DNA from: Apostichopus japonicus
Taxonomy: Eukaryota > Echinodermata > Holothuroidea > Aspidochirotida > Stichopodidae
NCBI RefSeq assembly: GCF_037975245.1
Contig: NC_092568.1
Location: 39,938,631-40,002,630 of the forward strand
Direction of reading: 5' to 3'
DNA: 64,000 bases
The notes beneath the pieces were generated by a model. It made no database searches, was not told the origin of the DNA, and was given only the letters and a program-made list of their open reading frames with translations. Shown here in pieces: positions 50,751-62,300 of the stretch (position 1 is its first letter; every line of letters starts with the position of its first letter). The translations under genes and the position numbers were made by a program.

Positions 50751-53402
50751 AATTAAATCATGGAGCTATAAACATATAGCTAGAGATTGATTACTGTAGG
50801 GGGTGGGGGTCAGGATCTGGGTAGGGAATAGAGGATCTAGGCAATAATCTCTGCATTTGTATACAATTGCAGTGAATCTAAAGAATGTTAACTGCAGGGG
50901 GGGGGGGGTCAGGATATGGGTAGAAAACTGAAGATAGGAAATAGTCAATGATTCCTATGGGCCTGAAAAATTATTCAAATGAATGTATCTAGACCATTAT
51001 ATGGGAACTTTCATAGTACCAAAATTAAGGCGTTGATCCAAACAATAATAATACCTACTTTACACTCACTGTATATCTCTGCATATATACTTATAGGACT
51101 TGTATACGATTGCAAGGAATCTAGAGTTTGATTACTGTAGGGAGGGGGTCATGATGTTGGTAGGAAACTAAGGATAGGCAACAATCAATGATTCTTATGG
51201 GCCTGAAAATTTATTCAAATGAATGTATCTAGACCATTATATGGGAACTTTCATAGTACCAAAATTAAGGCAATGGCTCAAACACTAATATTACCTACTT
51301 AACACTCACTGTACATCTTTGCATATATACCTTGATAGGACTTGTATACAATTATAGAGAATCTAAATATTGATTACTGTAGGCCTGTACAGCCCTGGTC
51401 AATTAAATCATGGAGCTATAAACATATATCTAGAGATTGATTACTGTAGGGGGTGGGGGTCAGGATCTGGGTAGGGAATAGAGGATCTAGGCAATAATCT
51501 CTGCATTTGTATACAATTGCAGTGAATCTAAAGAATGATAACTGCAGGGGGGGGGGTCAGGATATGGGTAGAAAACTGAAGATAGGAAATAGTCAATGAT
51601 TCCTATGGGCCTGAAAAATTATTCAAATGAATGTATCTAGACCATTATATGGGAACTTTCATAGTACCAAAATTAAGGCGTTGATCCAAACATTAATAAT
51701 ACCTACTTTACACTCACTGTATATCTCTGCATATAGGACTTGTATATGATTGCAAGGAATCTAGAGTTTGATTAATGTAGGGAGGGGGTCATGATGTTGG
51801 TAGGAAACTTAGGATAGGCAACAATCAATGATTCTTATGGGCCTGAAAATTTATTCAAATGATTGTATCTAGACCATTATATGGGAACTTTCATAGTACC
51901 AAAATTAAGGCAATGGCTCAAACACTAATATTACCTACTTAACACTCACTGTACATCTCTGCATATATACCTTGATAGGACTTGTATACAATTATAGAGA
52001 ATCTAAATATTGATTACTGTAGGCCTGTACAGCCCTGGTCAATTAAATCATGGAGCTATAAAAATATATCTAGAGATTGATTACTGTAGGGGGTGGGGGT
52101 CAGGATCTGGGTAGGGAATAGAGGATCTAGGCAATAATCTCTGCATTTGTATGCAATTGCAGTGAATCTAAAGAATGATAACTCCCGGGGGGTGGGGGGT
52201 CAGGTTATGGGTAGAAAACTAAATATAGGAAATAATCAATGATTCCTATGGGTCTGAAAAATTATTCAAATGAATGTATCTAGACCATATCGTGGGGATT
52301 TCATAGTACCAAAATTAAGGCAATGGCTCAAACACTAATATTACCTACTTAACACTCACTGTACATCTCTGCATATATACCTTGATAGGACTTGTATACA
52401 ATTATAGAGAATCTAAATATTGATTACTGTAGGCCTGTACAGCCCTGGTCAATTAAATCATGGAGCTATAAACATATATCTAGAGATTGATTACTGTAGG
52501 GGGTGGGGGTCAGGATCTGGGTAGGGAATAGAGGATCTAGGCAATAATCTCTGCATTTGTATACAATTGCAGTGAATCTAAAGAATGATAACTGCAGGGG
52601 GGGGGGGGTCAGGATATGGGTAGAAAACTGAAGATAGGAAATAGTCAATGATTCCTATGGGCCTGAAAAATTATTCAAATGAATGTATCTAGACCATTAT
52701 ATGGGAACTTTCATAGTACCAAAATTAAGGCGTTGATCCAAACAATAATAATACCTACTTTACACTCACTCTGTATCTCTGCATATAGGACTTGTATACG
52801 ATTGCAAGGAATCTAGAGTTTGATTACTGTAGGGAGGGGGTCATGATGTTGGTAGGAAACTTAGGATAGGCAACAATCAATGATTCTTATGGGCCTGAAA
52901 ATTTATTCAAATGAATGTATCTAGACCATTATATGGGAACTTTCATAGTACCAAAATTAAGGCAATGGTTCAAACACTAATATTACCTACTTAACACTCA
53001 CTGTACATCTCTGCATATATACCTTGATAGGACTTGTATACAATTATAGAGAATCTAAATATTGATTACTGTAGGCCTGTACAGCCCTGGTCAATTAAAT
53101 CATGGAGCTATAAACATATATCTAGAGATTGATTACTGTAGGGGGTGAGGGTCAGGATCTGGGTAGGGAATATAGGATCTAGGCAATAATCTCTGCATTT
53201 GTATACAATTGCAGTGAATCTTAAGAATGATAACTGCAGGGGGGGGGGAGCCGGATATGGGTAGAAAACTGAAGATAGGAAATAATCAATGATTCCTATG
53301 GGCCTGAAAATTTATTCAAATGAATGTATCTAGACCATATTGTGGGGATTTCATAGTACCAAAATTAAGTCGTTGATCCAAACAATAATAATACCTACTT
53401 TA

Positions 53403-54285
53403 CATATCAATTCCTTCACCCCCCAAAACGACACTAAAAAGTACTGCAATATAAGCTCTTTGAAGGATTAAGTGTGACTCATCGCTCCCGTACGTGAGCG
53501 CTGTGGATCAACGCGGTCAGGAAGATTGGACTGAGCCATTCTGTTGCGGGTTTTTTTTATATATTGCTGTGACGCAAACTATTGCATTCTCAATGTATAT
53601 GGGAATTTGGGTGAAAAAACTACCAATAAATGTGGTTTTAAACTAATTTTGAGTTCTTAACAGTACAATAACCAATTTTTATACAATTACACATAAACAA
53701 TTAAACAGTGCGTAGTTACAGTCCCCTATACTAGGCGCTACCACGCAGGCGTCTACAATAGCATCTCTCGAGGTTGGGCTATAGAAGGTCGATATTTTCT
53801 AACGAAGACTCTCATTTGTTACCCCTAGGTCCGATTGAAAACTTAAACCAATCACAATAATTTTTATATGTACAGAATCTGTCACTCATTTGTATGGCAT
53901 ATTCAATTTAGACAAAGAGGAGGGCCAGTGTTATAGTGACACAATTGAACTTTCAAAAATGGGAGTTTCAAAAGCCACACGACGCTACATGTTGCCATGT
54001 GTGTTTTACGTGTGACTTTTGGTTTTCAAAAGTTACGTATTTTTACATTTTTTAACCCCCAAAGTCCGATTGTGCCATGCTAAATAGAAACTAGGAAACA
54101 ACAGAGATATGAAGAGATTAATTTCACCTTTCTAAAGATGTTTTAGACAAAGTGTAATGAAATGAGGAAAGAACTGTTATCAGTGAAGAAAAACATGGCC
54201 TAACAGTAAGTCAACGAGGGGTGTGGGTAGTAACTGTTGTGACTTTCTGCCGCTGCACAAGGAAGAGCGCTAAGGAATTGATATG
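53403..54285. mobile_element. 883 bp TIR element inserted in the satellite
   Basis: Perfect 14 bp inverted ends CATATCAATTCCTT / AAGGAATTGATATG bound a non-satellite insert. Outside it the satellite is continuous (CTACTTTA | CACTCACTG), so the joint restores the unit exactly and no target duplication is visible beyond a possible CA that could be counted either as target or as terminus. No reading frame of note. It is a non-autonomous DNA transposon of unrecognised family. Confidence 0.85.
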
Positions 54286-54690
54286 CACTCACTGTATATC
54301 TCTGCATATATACTTATAGGACTTGTATACGATTGCAAGGAATCTACAGTTTGATTACTGTAGGGAGGGGGTCATAATGTTGGTAGGAAACTTAGGATAG
54401 GCAACAATCAATGATTCTTATGGGCCTGAAAATTTATTCAAATGAATGTATCTAGACCATTATATGGGAACTTTCATAGTACCAAAATTAAGGCAATGGT
54501 TCAAACACTAATAATACCTACTTAACACTCACTGTACATCTCTGCATATATACCTTGATAGGACTTGTACACAATTACAGAGAATCTAAAGATTGATTAC
54601 TGTAGGCCTCTACAGCCCGGGTTAATGAAATCATGGAGCTATAAACGTATATATATGTAGAGATTGATTACTGTAGATTGATTACTGTGT
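54286..54690 (+). repeat. Terminal, diverged satellite unit
   Basis: Continuation of the interrupted unit (end of b, complete c, d) followed by a degenerate start of a next unit (TAGAGATTGATTACTGTAG, then the head repeated once as ATTGATTACTGTGTG). Differences from consensus are more frequent than in central units, as expected at an array edge. Confidence 0.85.
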
Positions 54691-54784
54691 GTGGTTGTTA
54701 GGCTAACATGTGGACGAATATTTCAGTTTTACATGGATATTTTTTATTTTATTTGCGACACAACTTGAGCGAATAAACAGATGG

Positions 54785-56152
54785 CTAGGTTAGATCTCTA
54801 TGTTGACTTAGTGTGAAGTTAGGCTCTTTTTTCTTACAATGGCTACATTGATATGGCTTGTCTCCTGCATGTGTTCTTTCATGGTCCTTCAAATTGCTAG
54901 ACCAAGCAAAATTTTACCTACAATATAGCTACATTGATATGGCTTCTCTCCAGTAAGTGTTCTTTGGTGGTCGTCAAATTGCTAGACCAAGCAAACTTTT
55001 TCTTACAATAACTACATTGATATGGCTTCTCTCTTGTATGTGTTCTTTGATGGTCCTTCAACTGACTGGATAGTACAAACGCTTTGATACAATAGCTACA
55101 ATGATATGGCTTCTCTCCTGTGTTCTTCTACACTGCGACAACCTTGCGCAGGCACAAGCAGTTACAGCGCAGCTGCAGAGTGCATAACCCGATCCTCTGC
55201 AGAAGCCAAAAATAACCTAAGCCCCTAATACAACGTACAAATTCAGCATAGATTCTGCCTAGCAACTTACATTAAATATACCCCAACTTAATGCCTAAAA
55301 ACGCTCCTTGCACGACATTATAAACGACCCTGTAACTGTGTAGAATCCTATACATGATTAACTGACCAATTTGGAAATAGCCAACCCCGCCCCACTGTCT
55401 ATGCACCCCCAACTGTTCCCCATATACTAAGAACAAAGGTGGCCTTGTCCACCAGACAGATAACAGCCCAGGCAGGAAGAACCATTTCTTGCAGCCAGCA
55501 ATAAACTCAAACTTAAGTTACACAAACTAGGGACCTCCCAGTTTAAACATTAAAGCAAGAAACAATTTATAAAGGTAAAACAGGCTAGATAGAAAATACA
55601 TACACACGAGAAAACTAAGTTGCTTTCTCGTAACAGTTCTTTCATTGACGTTCAAGTACTAGACCAAGCGAACATTTGCAATACCTACAATGATTAGGTT
55701 TCTCTCCAGTGTGTATTCTTTCATGTTTTTTTCAAATCGCCAGGGTTAACAAACTATTTGTGGCAATAACTACATTGATAAGGTTTCTCTCCTGTATGTG
55801 TCCTTTCATGTCTCTTCACTGTCCAAATTGAGAAAGCGTTTTGTTACAATAGCTACATTGATATGATTTCTCTCCTGTGTGCGTCCTTTCGTGAGTCTTC
55901 CAATCGCTGGAACGATCAAAACTTTTGTTGCACTAGCTGCATTGGTTAGGTTTCTCTCGCTTACGATAATGAACACCTCCATATCCTGCATTCTCAGATA
56001 ATTTTTCTCTGTTGTTTAATTCCTCCTTCACTTTGATTGATAAATGAAAAATGTAGCTCTCCCCTAGTTTTTCACAGTCGCTATCCTCTCTTTTAACATC
56101 CAGTTGATGAGCTTGGTTAAATGAATGGTCAATATTTGCATCTCTCCAGATC
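54785..56152 (-). pseudogene. C2H2 zinc-finger gene, ~8 fingers, broken
   Basis: Minus strand. A last exon begins after the acceptor ATTTTCAG at 56153 and reads ~75 residues of charged linker before the fingers. The fingers follow the pattern YQCSYCxKxFxxSSxLKDHxRTHTGEKP. Visible ones are NQCS(stop)[47 protein letters not shown](stop)FVNPGDLK.HERIH and NHCRYCKC, then, after an insertion at 55128-55635, [39 protein letters not shown], a frame-shifted copy and a final partial finger ending near 54785. Damage includes TAG at 55933-55935 and 55754-55756, and single-base shifts near 55835, 55720, 54970 and 54925. Intact relatives would be DNA-binding nuclear proteins. It lies directly beside the satellite edge. 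Confidence 0.85.
55128..55635 (-). mobile_element. LTR-like insertion (solo LTR?) in the zinc-finger gene
   Basis: A ~508 bp insert splits finger 4 from finger 5 and is flanked by a GTTCTT direct repeat (55122-55127 and 55636-55641). On the minus strand it starts TGTTACGAGAAAG, as many Ty3-type LTRs do, and carries a TTTATAAATTG TATA-like box. It has no coding capacity. The far end reads CAGTGTAG rather than a plain CA, so a solo LTR is likely but a short DNA element is not excluded. Confidence 0.55.
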
Positions 56153-56229
56153 CTGAAAATATGAACAGTGAAACAGTATTAAAGAAAGATGTATGCCAGC
56201 TGATTATTCCTGAAGTCTACAGTCCAAAG

Positions 56230-57000
56230 AGCAAATGGACTATCTGATATTCATAATATTAAAAAAAGGTCCGTTTATTCATAATCGGAAAAAAGTTTCG
56301 ATATTCATGAAAGCATAAAAGGTCCGTTTTCCATAATTGGATAAAAGGTTGGATGTTCATCATAGCAAAAAAAATCTTTTTTTTCATAATCAGAAAAAGA
56401 TCCAGTATTCATACAGTAATAATAGCAACAATATAAGCAGGGCTGAGTGACCCTTTCCCTCCCCCACCCTTCCCCAAAAAAGGTAATAAAAAGTCCTCCT
56501 GTGGGCTAATTGATCATGCTGCAGCTGTGACTAGTCGGCAAATTATTCATGTGGTAGCCGTACTTTCGGTAGTTTCTGTCGTAAAAACCCTTAAGCCCAC
56601 GACTGGGCCGCAAGTGACCCCCCTCTTCCCCTGGCCACGCACAGCTTGAAACTGCCAATGGGTACCTCCACTTTTAGGCAGTGAGATGTAGGGGCACTGG
56701 GGCATGACGACCCTGCGATTATGAATATTGAACCTTATTTCTAGAGGATTATGAATAACAAACCCTTTACCAATTATGAAAAACGAACCTTCTTTTCAAT
56801 TATGAATAACAAACCTTTTTTCCTTTCAATTATGAATAACGAACCTTTCTTCCAATTATGAATATTGAACCTTTTTCCAATTTTGAATAACGAACCTGAC
56901 GACTGAAGAATCATTTTTCTAATTATGGATAACAAATCTTATGAACAATGAACCTTATGACCAATGAAACTAATGAGTAATGGACCTTATGAATATCGAG
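56230..57000. mobile_element. AT-rich foldback with ~30 bp sub-repeats
   Basis: The left arm (about 56238-56420) repeats GGTCCGTTTTCCATAATTGG-like phrases. The right arm (about 56715-56995) repeats the reverse-complement type CAATTATGAATAACGAACCTT every ~30 bp. Outer ends GATATTCATAA (56239) and TTATGAATATC (56988-56998) are perfect inverted partners. The ~290 bp centre contains pyrimidine-rich DNA (CCCTTTCCCTCCCCCACCC) without a gene. The structure fits a small foldback element; no target duplication is obvious. Confidence 0.6.
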
Positions 57001-57827
57001 CTGCTCCCCTTACACTTTGCAAAAAAAATACCCAAAGTGACTTAATAGCTGCTTCTGCAGGGTAATCATTGGGTCTTTTTTAATGAAGGACATTTTGATA
57101 CTGTGTAAAGGACTCATAGATCTAATAACTGTAAGACAGATTTTATTGTTCATAGGACACCGGCTGAGCAAATATACCTCACAACCTGTATATTAGTAAT
57201 TGCCAAATGCTACGCTAAGGACTGCTGGTTAATATTATTCCATTCTTTCATGAATTTTAATTACTGTGCACAAAATTCTATTACTATAAATAACAGCGCA
57301 CCCAAGATTTAATGTCATTAATGTCAAGGCAATTTTTCTGTGACAATTGTAATGTAATTAAAATAGATTTCCTAAATGAGACCAATAATGTATTATTTAA
57401 TGGTTCTATCACATATCGAAATGAATTTATGGTGAAAGCTATCCATTAACACACAACAGTACAACCTGATAATGGACCAACCTCTCTTGGAAAATTGGAT
57501 AAGCTAGCTGGATTGTTATTGATTATGAAAATGCCAATCATCACACTTAATAATCATTTCTTTACATGGCTTACTGAACAGGTTGATGCCCATGGGACCA
57601 GTCGCACCAATAAAGCAGGGTTGAATTTGTACATACATTTGCATAAAGGAAGGTGCACGCTGCATGTTTCAATAGGTGTACCATAAATTTCAATAGTAGA
57701 AATGGGACAATGCTCCCACCCTGCAGTATTTCCCCTCCTTTGAACAAGAAAAGAATTATGAGGTAACATTAATCAGAGGGGGAAGTTAGGGGCATTCTAA
57801 CTAATACAGAAGGTGTAGACGAATAAA
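57001..57827. other. No gene seen
   Basis: AT-rich; short opposite-strand frames at 57495-57769 have no domain. Confidence 0.4.
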
Positions 57828-58159
57828 CCCAGCCAGCATGCCCAGCTGGGGCCCAATTGGGTTTCACTCGGTTGAATTGGGCCTGGTTGGGCCAGGGCCA
57901 GCCCACTCAGTGCCCATTTGGGCACAATACAGTTTGGCCCTTCTGGTTAACATACTTCAAAACATTATTGAGATGTTCAACACATACTTGTTTTTTTGCT
58001 TTGGAAAGCTTAGGTTCTTCCTTAGGCCACCAATCCTTGACAACAGTTAATTCATTAACGTAGTGGCCCAATTGGGACAGACTCGGTTTTTGATCAGGTT
58101 GGCCCTCATGTATGGCACGCTTCGGGCCCATTCGGGAGCAAGACAGTTTCACCAGGGGC

Positions 58160-58415
58160 TTTCTGTGACTGCGTCGAGTGGGGGGGGGGGTGTACGGACC
58201 CAAATTTACCGACCAAAATTGATTGTTAGCAATCTCGCTCGAAAAAATGAGGTTAGTCTGCGAAAAATATGTTAAATTGGTAAGATTGTTAGCCGAAAAA
58301 ACTGACAAGAAAAGAAAAAGAAAAGAAAGAAGGTCATCAGTATATTTGATTTTACCGAGGAACTCACGAACACCCCCCACACCCCCCCCCCCGTACGGTA
58401 CGCCCCTGGGTTTCA
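58160..58415. repeat. Poly-G/poly-C bounded inverted segment
   Basis: GAGTGGGGGGGGGGTGTACGG near 58180 and CCCCCCCCCCGTACGGTACGCCCCTGGG near 58385 are partial inverted partners around ~190 bp of AT-rich DNA. The right end resembles the GTACGCCCCTG type of MITE end seen elsewhere in the window. The 169-codon minus-strand frame across 57907-58416 runs through these repeats and is not supported as a gene. Confidence 0.4.
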
Positions 58416-59388
58416 CTCTTTCGGCTGACCTACTTCAATGTATGTATCTCATTTCCACACTGCACTATCGTTATGACAAAGCCAACTGGCAACACTGATT
58501 CCCGAATTAGGCGCGTTTTTTTGCCACCAATACGTATCGCGCTCCATATGCCCTCACGTGATCATTCTACGGCAATAAAGCTAAAGAAATGACTGAGAAC
58601 GCTTTCCGAAATCCGATATGATTCAACGAAATTCATCAAAATAATTTAATTCACAATTGAAAGGAGTTGGTACTCGGTGAGTTTTTTTGAACAATTTTTT
58701 TTCTGTGAGGGTGTGACTCATTTGGGTGAATTTGTAGCAAGTTTTATTTACTTGCACCCTCATCTCCGGAAGTGTAAACTTTCTGTGACGGGTTTCCTCG
58801 TTTGGAAAATATTCTAAGGGACTCACCAGAGGAATATCTTTACCTCGGGAACTTCAACCCTTAATATCTATATTTGTTCGGACATTGCCCGCTCGTGTAG
58901 TTTACTGCTCCGCGAGCTCTTGGCCTAACGATCACCTCCTGTCTGCGTCGCAGGTGATTATTGTTTATCAGCGTAGCCTAGCGTGGTTGCTGTTCATAGG
59001 ATGGTAAGCCTAGGCACCCTATAGTCTACTACTACTTCGCGCCACCTTCTGGAAGTTTCAACCACGGCTTGGCGTAAAGATTCTCACGCCACCGATCTAA
59101 GCTTGGACTGAGCGACGGTGCACTGTGTGTATTTTCGTGTATTGGAGGACCGACCACTTTTCATTTAATTTTACTAGACGGACTGATCCAAATTATTAGA
59201 TCAGAGGTTTGTTTTACAATACCCTTAATCTAGTATAAGTTATAGCATTATCAGGCAACTAGCCTAGACCTAATGGCATGTCATTTCGTGTATTACTCGC
59301 GACAGCCTATCCTTACGGTCTACATAGACTTAGACTTTTACAGTTGCAGAGCAATCGCGGTTGGTGTATTATTATAAACTTTTCATAG
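58416..59388. other. Upstream region of the SGNH-like gene
   Basis: GC content rises near 58880-59110 and may include a promoter and 5' untranslated exon. No start codon in frame with the exon at 59389 is found, so at least one upstream exon is missing from this annotation. Confidence 0.3.
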
Positions 59389-62300
59389 ATAAGTCTCCTT
59401 GTTCGTTTTCAAATACACCTGTCTCGTAGTGGATCACCACGCATTAATTTTCTCTTTGTAACCGATTCAACGGCATATTCTTTCGATCACTATCGTAGGC
59501 CTGAAGGACCTGTACGTAGCATAGACTTTGTAATTAGAAGAGGAGCCACTGTTGCAGACTTGCTTCTGTATACCATAGATAAGCTACGACACTATCCTAC
59601 CAACGACTGGGTCATTCTTCGCTGTGCTGCAGGCATTTAACAACCTTACGGAATTCGCCAGCAATTCTTCAGGTCACAGAGTTCTCCGTCGATCTCCAGT
59701 TACTGCTCCTCGGCTAATCTCACGTCTCCAACATTTTAAGGACGCTGTTCAACGAGAGCACCCACCCATTATTGTTGCCTTTATTACTATTCCTACAGCC
59801 TCCTTTGTTAAGTTCCGGGAAAGTAGGCAGCTGTTTTCGCCAATACTCACTACTGAACAACTCAAGGCCTGTCAACACGATCTCGACAATCAATTGGACG
59901 CAGTCAACCTATTCATCCGTTGTTTCAATCATCAACCGCAAGACAATTTCAACATTCGTAAATATGTATTTTTCATGTTCAAACTTTTTTTACATTTTTG
60001 TAGATTAAAGGGGGCATTTATTCAAACTGTAGTTCACCTATCTGATACTTAGAGCATTGAAAATCATATCGGTAGCCCTATTTCCATATTCATAGCATGT
60101 TCAGTTACCAAGATATGACTGTTTGCAGTTTGTTATTTAATAGGAGTAGAATGGCCACACCATATTTTTCATGTCAATACCTGGCTATTACTAAAAGTAT
60201 TATATTTCCCTTTGAAATATATATAATATGTTTCCACACATTCCTTACATGTGAAATAAATAATTTTGTGTAAACATCATCTAAATCCCAAGTGCTGACA
60301 TAACATGTTAACATTTTAGAACGGATAGGGTTATAACTTCCATGTTTATATGACTATGAATAACAATTTAAAACATAGGAATTGCTACAAACCTGGAACT
60401 GATGTCATCAAATATTAGTGTTGCCGTTCTATTTGATTTCTTAGGAATTTTCCAAATGCTCATATTCTGTCGCACTCAATTTTTCCAACTGTCGCACTCT
60501 AATTTTCACATATTCTTGTAATTTGTGAGTGTCCTAAAATTTTCGGTCAAAATTGACCTTTAATCAGTCATATTTACCACGTTTTCCTTGTCATATTGAG
60601 AAATTGTATCTCGCGATCCTTATACTCCACCATAACAAAACTTTGTATGATTTTGAATATTCTAAAAGAAATGCCTAGAACTACTGTACAACGTTCAGCT
60701 TCAATTTGGTTAATTTACGTATTAATTTTGCTATTAGGTGGGTTGACCCTGTTCACTAGCTTACATTGGCACTATGGTATGTACAATTGAAACACTCAAT
60801 GCTAATCTATGGAAGCTTAAAAGTGCCATCAACATAAGAAAAACTTTGCCCCATAAATTGACATTTTTCAGTCTATTGTTTAGATAGCAAAATAAAATCT
60901 TATCAAATATCAGAAAATGTTGGATTGCTCAGTTTCTTTAACTGAGCAATTGAAAAATTTTCTGAAAAACGTTTAATTGAAAACTAATCATATCTCGTCA
61001 ATTGGACATTTTTCTGCAAAATGTTTAATTGACAACTTATCATATCTCGTCAATTGGAAATGTTGCTGCGAAATGTTCAATTGTTCACTTCATTCCATCT
61101 GAGCAATTGAAATATTTTCTGCACAATGTTTAATTAACAACTTATGGTATCTCATCAACTCAACATAAACATTTTTCTGCAAAATGTTTAATTGTTCATA
61201 TCATTCCAAATTCTCAGCTGGAATGAAGTGAACAATTGAAATTGTTTCATGTGAGTGATAAATAGCCCCCCCCCCCCCCCCCAGGAAAATAATATTAAGC
61301 GTGTTAGTAAAAAGCACTGTATTTTTTGGTAATTCACTATGTCGTCGCATATAATTTGTTGAAAAAAAAAGTTTTCCCTTTCGTTACATTAACATAGCTT
61401 TTGTAGTCAGTAGTCTATGTAGCCTTCAAGCAGATAACTATACTCAGTTGCTTACTGTGTAGTGAGGGCCAGTGGTACAGATGTATCGAAAAATAATTCC
61501 GCATCATTCCACATGGTAATGTTGATGAGTAGTACGGGGGGGGGGGGGGTACAAGGCAGCAGTTGGAATTTTCTGGCTCCAAAATCCATCCAGTTGGAAT
61601 TTCAGCCACTACACCCCCCCCCCATCATCAGGCCTTAGCTACGTCCCTGTGTAGAGATGGGATGGATAGCTACTGGCATGATTTTTAAAGCTTGATAACA
61701 TACATAAATCACATTTTGAGTACACTTGCCCTTTAATGTGAATTTTTATGCTTAGTACTAAACCATTCCATTCTTTTTCATAGTGTCGTATCTACATTAA
61801 ACGATTATACACCTTAATTCCTGCTCATCAATGTTCTTTATTCTAGAGTACATCCATCCATTTATATTTTTGTGTTTTCCAGATTTACTGTAGCAATATT
61901 TTTTATTACCTATGTCATTATCTTGTCATAAAACATAGAAGATGTTTACTCTCACCTTGCCAGAAAAAGTAAAAGTTCCGCTTTCGGTCACGATTTTAAA
62001 TGAGTTCATGTTTTTATGATTCTATTTGATCTAGAGGATACATACTGTTGGCCCTGAGCAACATAAGCATTGCATTTGCAATGCAAAAGTATGTGCAATA
62101 TATAGCATCTTGCCCTCATCGTTAACATTTGCAGGGTTTGCCTGGACATTCTATTCTTTCTCCAAATGCCAAAATGCTCCCTCCAATTAGGATGCATATA
62201 GTTTCAGTTCTGAGAGTTTCATATTTTTTCTTTAAATTAAAATGTAATTATGGAGTTTATGAATTATTGTTTAGTTTTCATTGTTGTCTTCTTAATATAT

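Larger units (their letters stand above)
20813..54690 (+). repeat. ~34 kb higher-order satellite array (~50 units of ~648 bp)
   Basis: Head-to-tail array in one orientation. Units can be phased on ATCATGGAGCTATA, found at 20813, 21463, 22112, 22766, 23657, 24552, 25201, 25849 and so on to 53099, with a last partial at 54630: 50 unit starts before the terminal one. Most intervals are 646-655 bp. Exceptions are 891, 895 and 892 bp (starts 22766, 23657, 33636), 410 bp (start 52047), and the last unit, enlarged by an 883 bp insertion. Each unit contains four diverged blocks beginning with a TTGATTACTGTAGG-like motif: a ~98, b ~241, c ~242, d ~67 bp. Edge units (first and last two or three) are more diverged than central ones. 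No unit is coding; recurrent ~60-codon minus-strand frames depend on the poly-G length. Confidence 0.97.

Noticed and set aside
20822-52648. Recurring ~60-codon minus-strand frames (starting MTISYLQFSTHIL) in many satellite units, suggesting a repeated small gene.
   Set aside because: They lie across the poly-G tract of block b, so they exist only when the tract length keeps the frame. Most units break them, and the conservation is explained by satellite homogeneity. No start context, domain or codon-position bias was evident.
20813-54690. CRISPR-like array of regularly spaced repeats.
   Set aside because: Units are contiguous ~648 bp tandem copies without unique spacers, in clearly eukaryotic sequence.
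57907-58416. 169-codon minus-strand frame with a lysine-rich segment (VKDWWPKEEPKLSKAKK).
   Set aside because: It runs through the GGGCCC repeat arm and the poly-C MITE-like end. The middle ~45 residues look protein-like but match nothing I recognise, and no splice or start signals support them.
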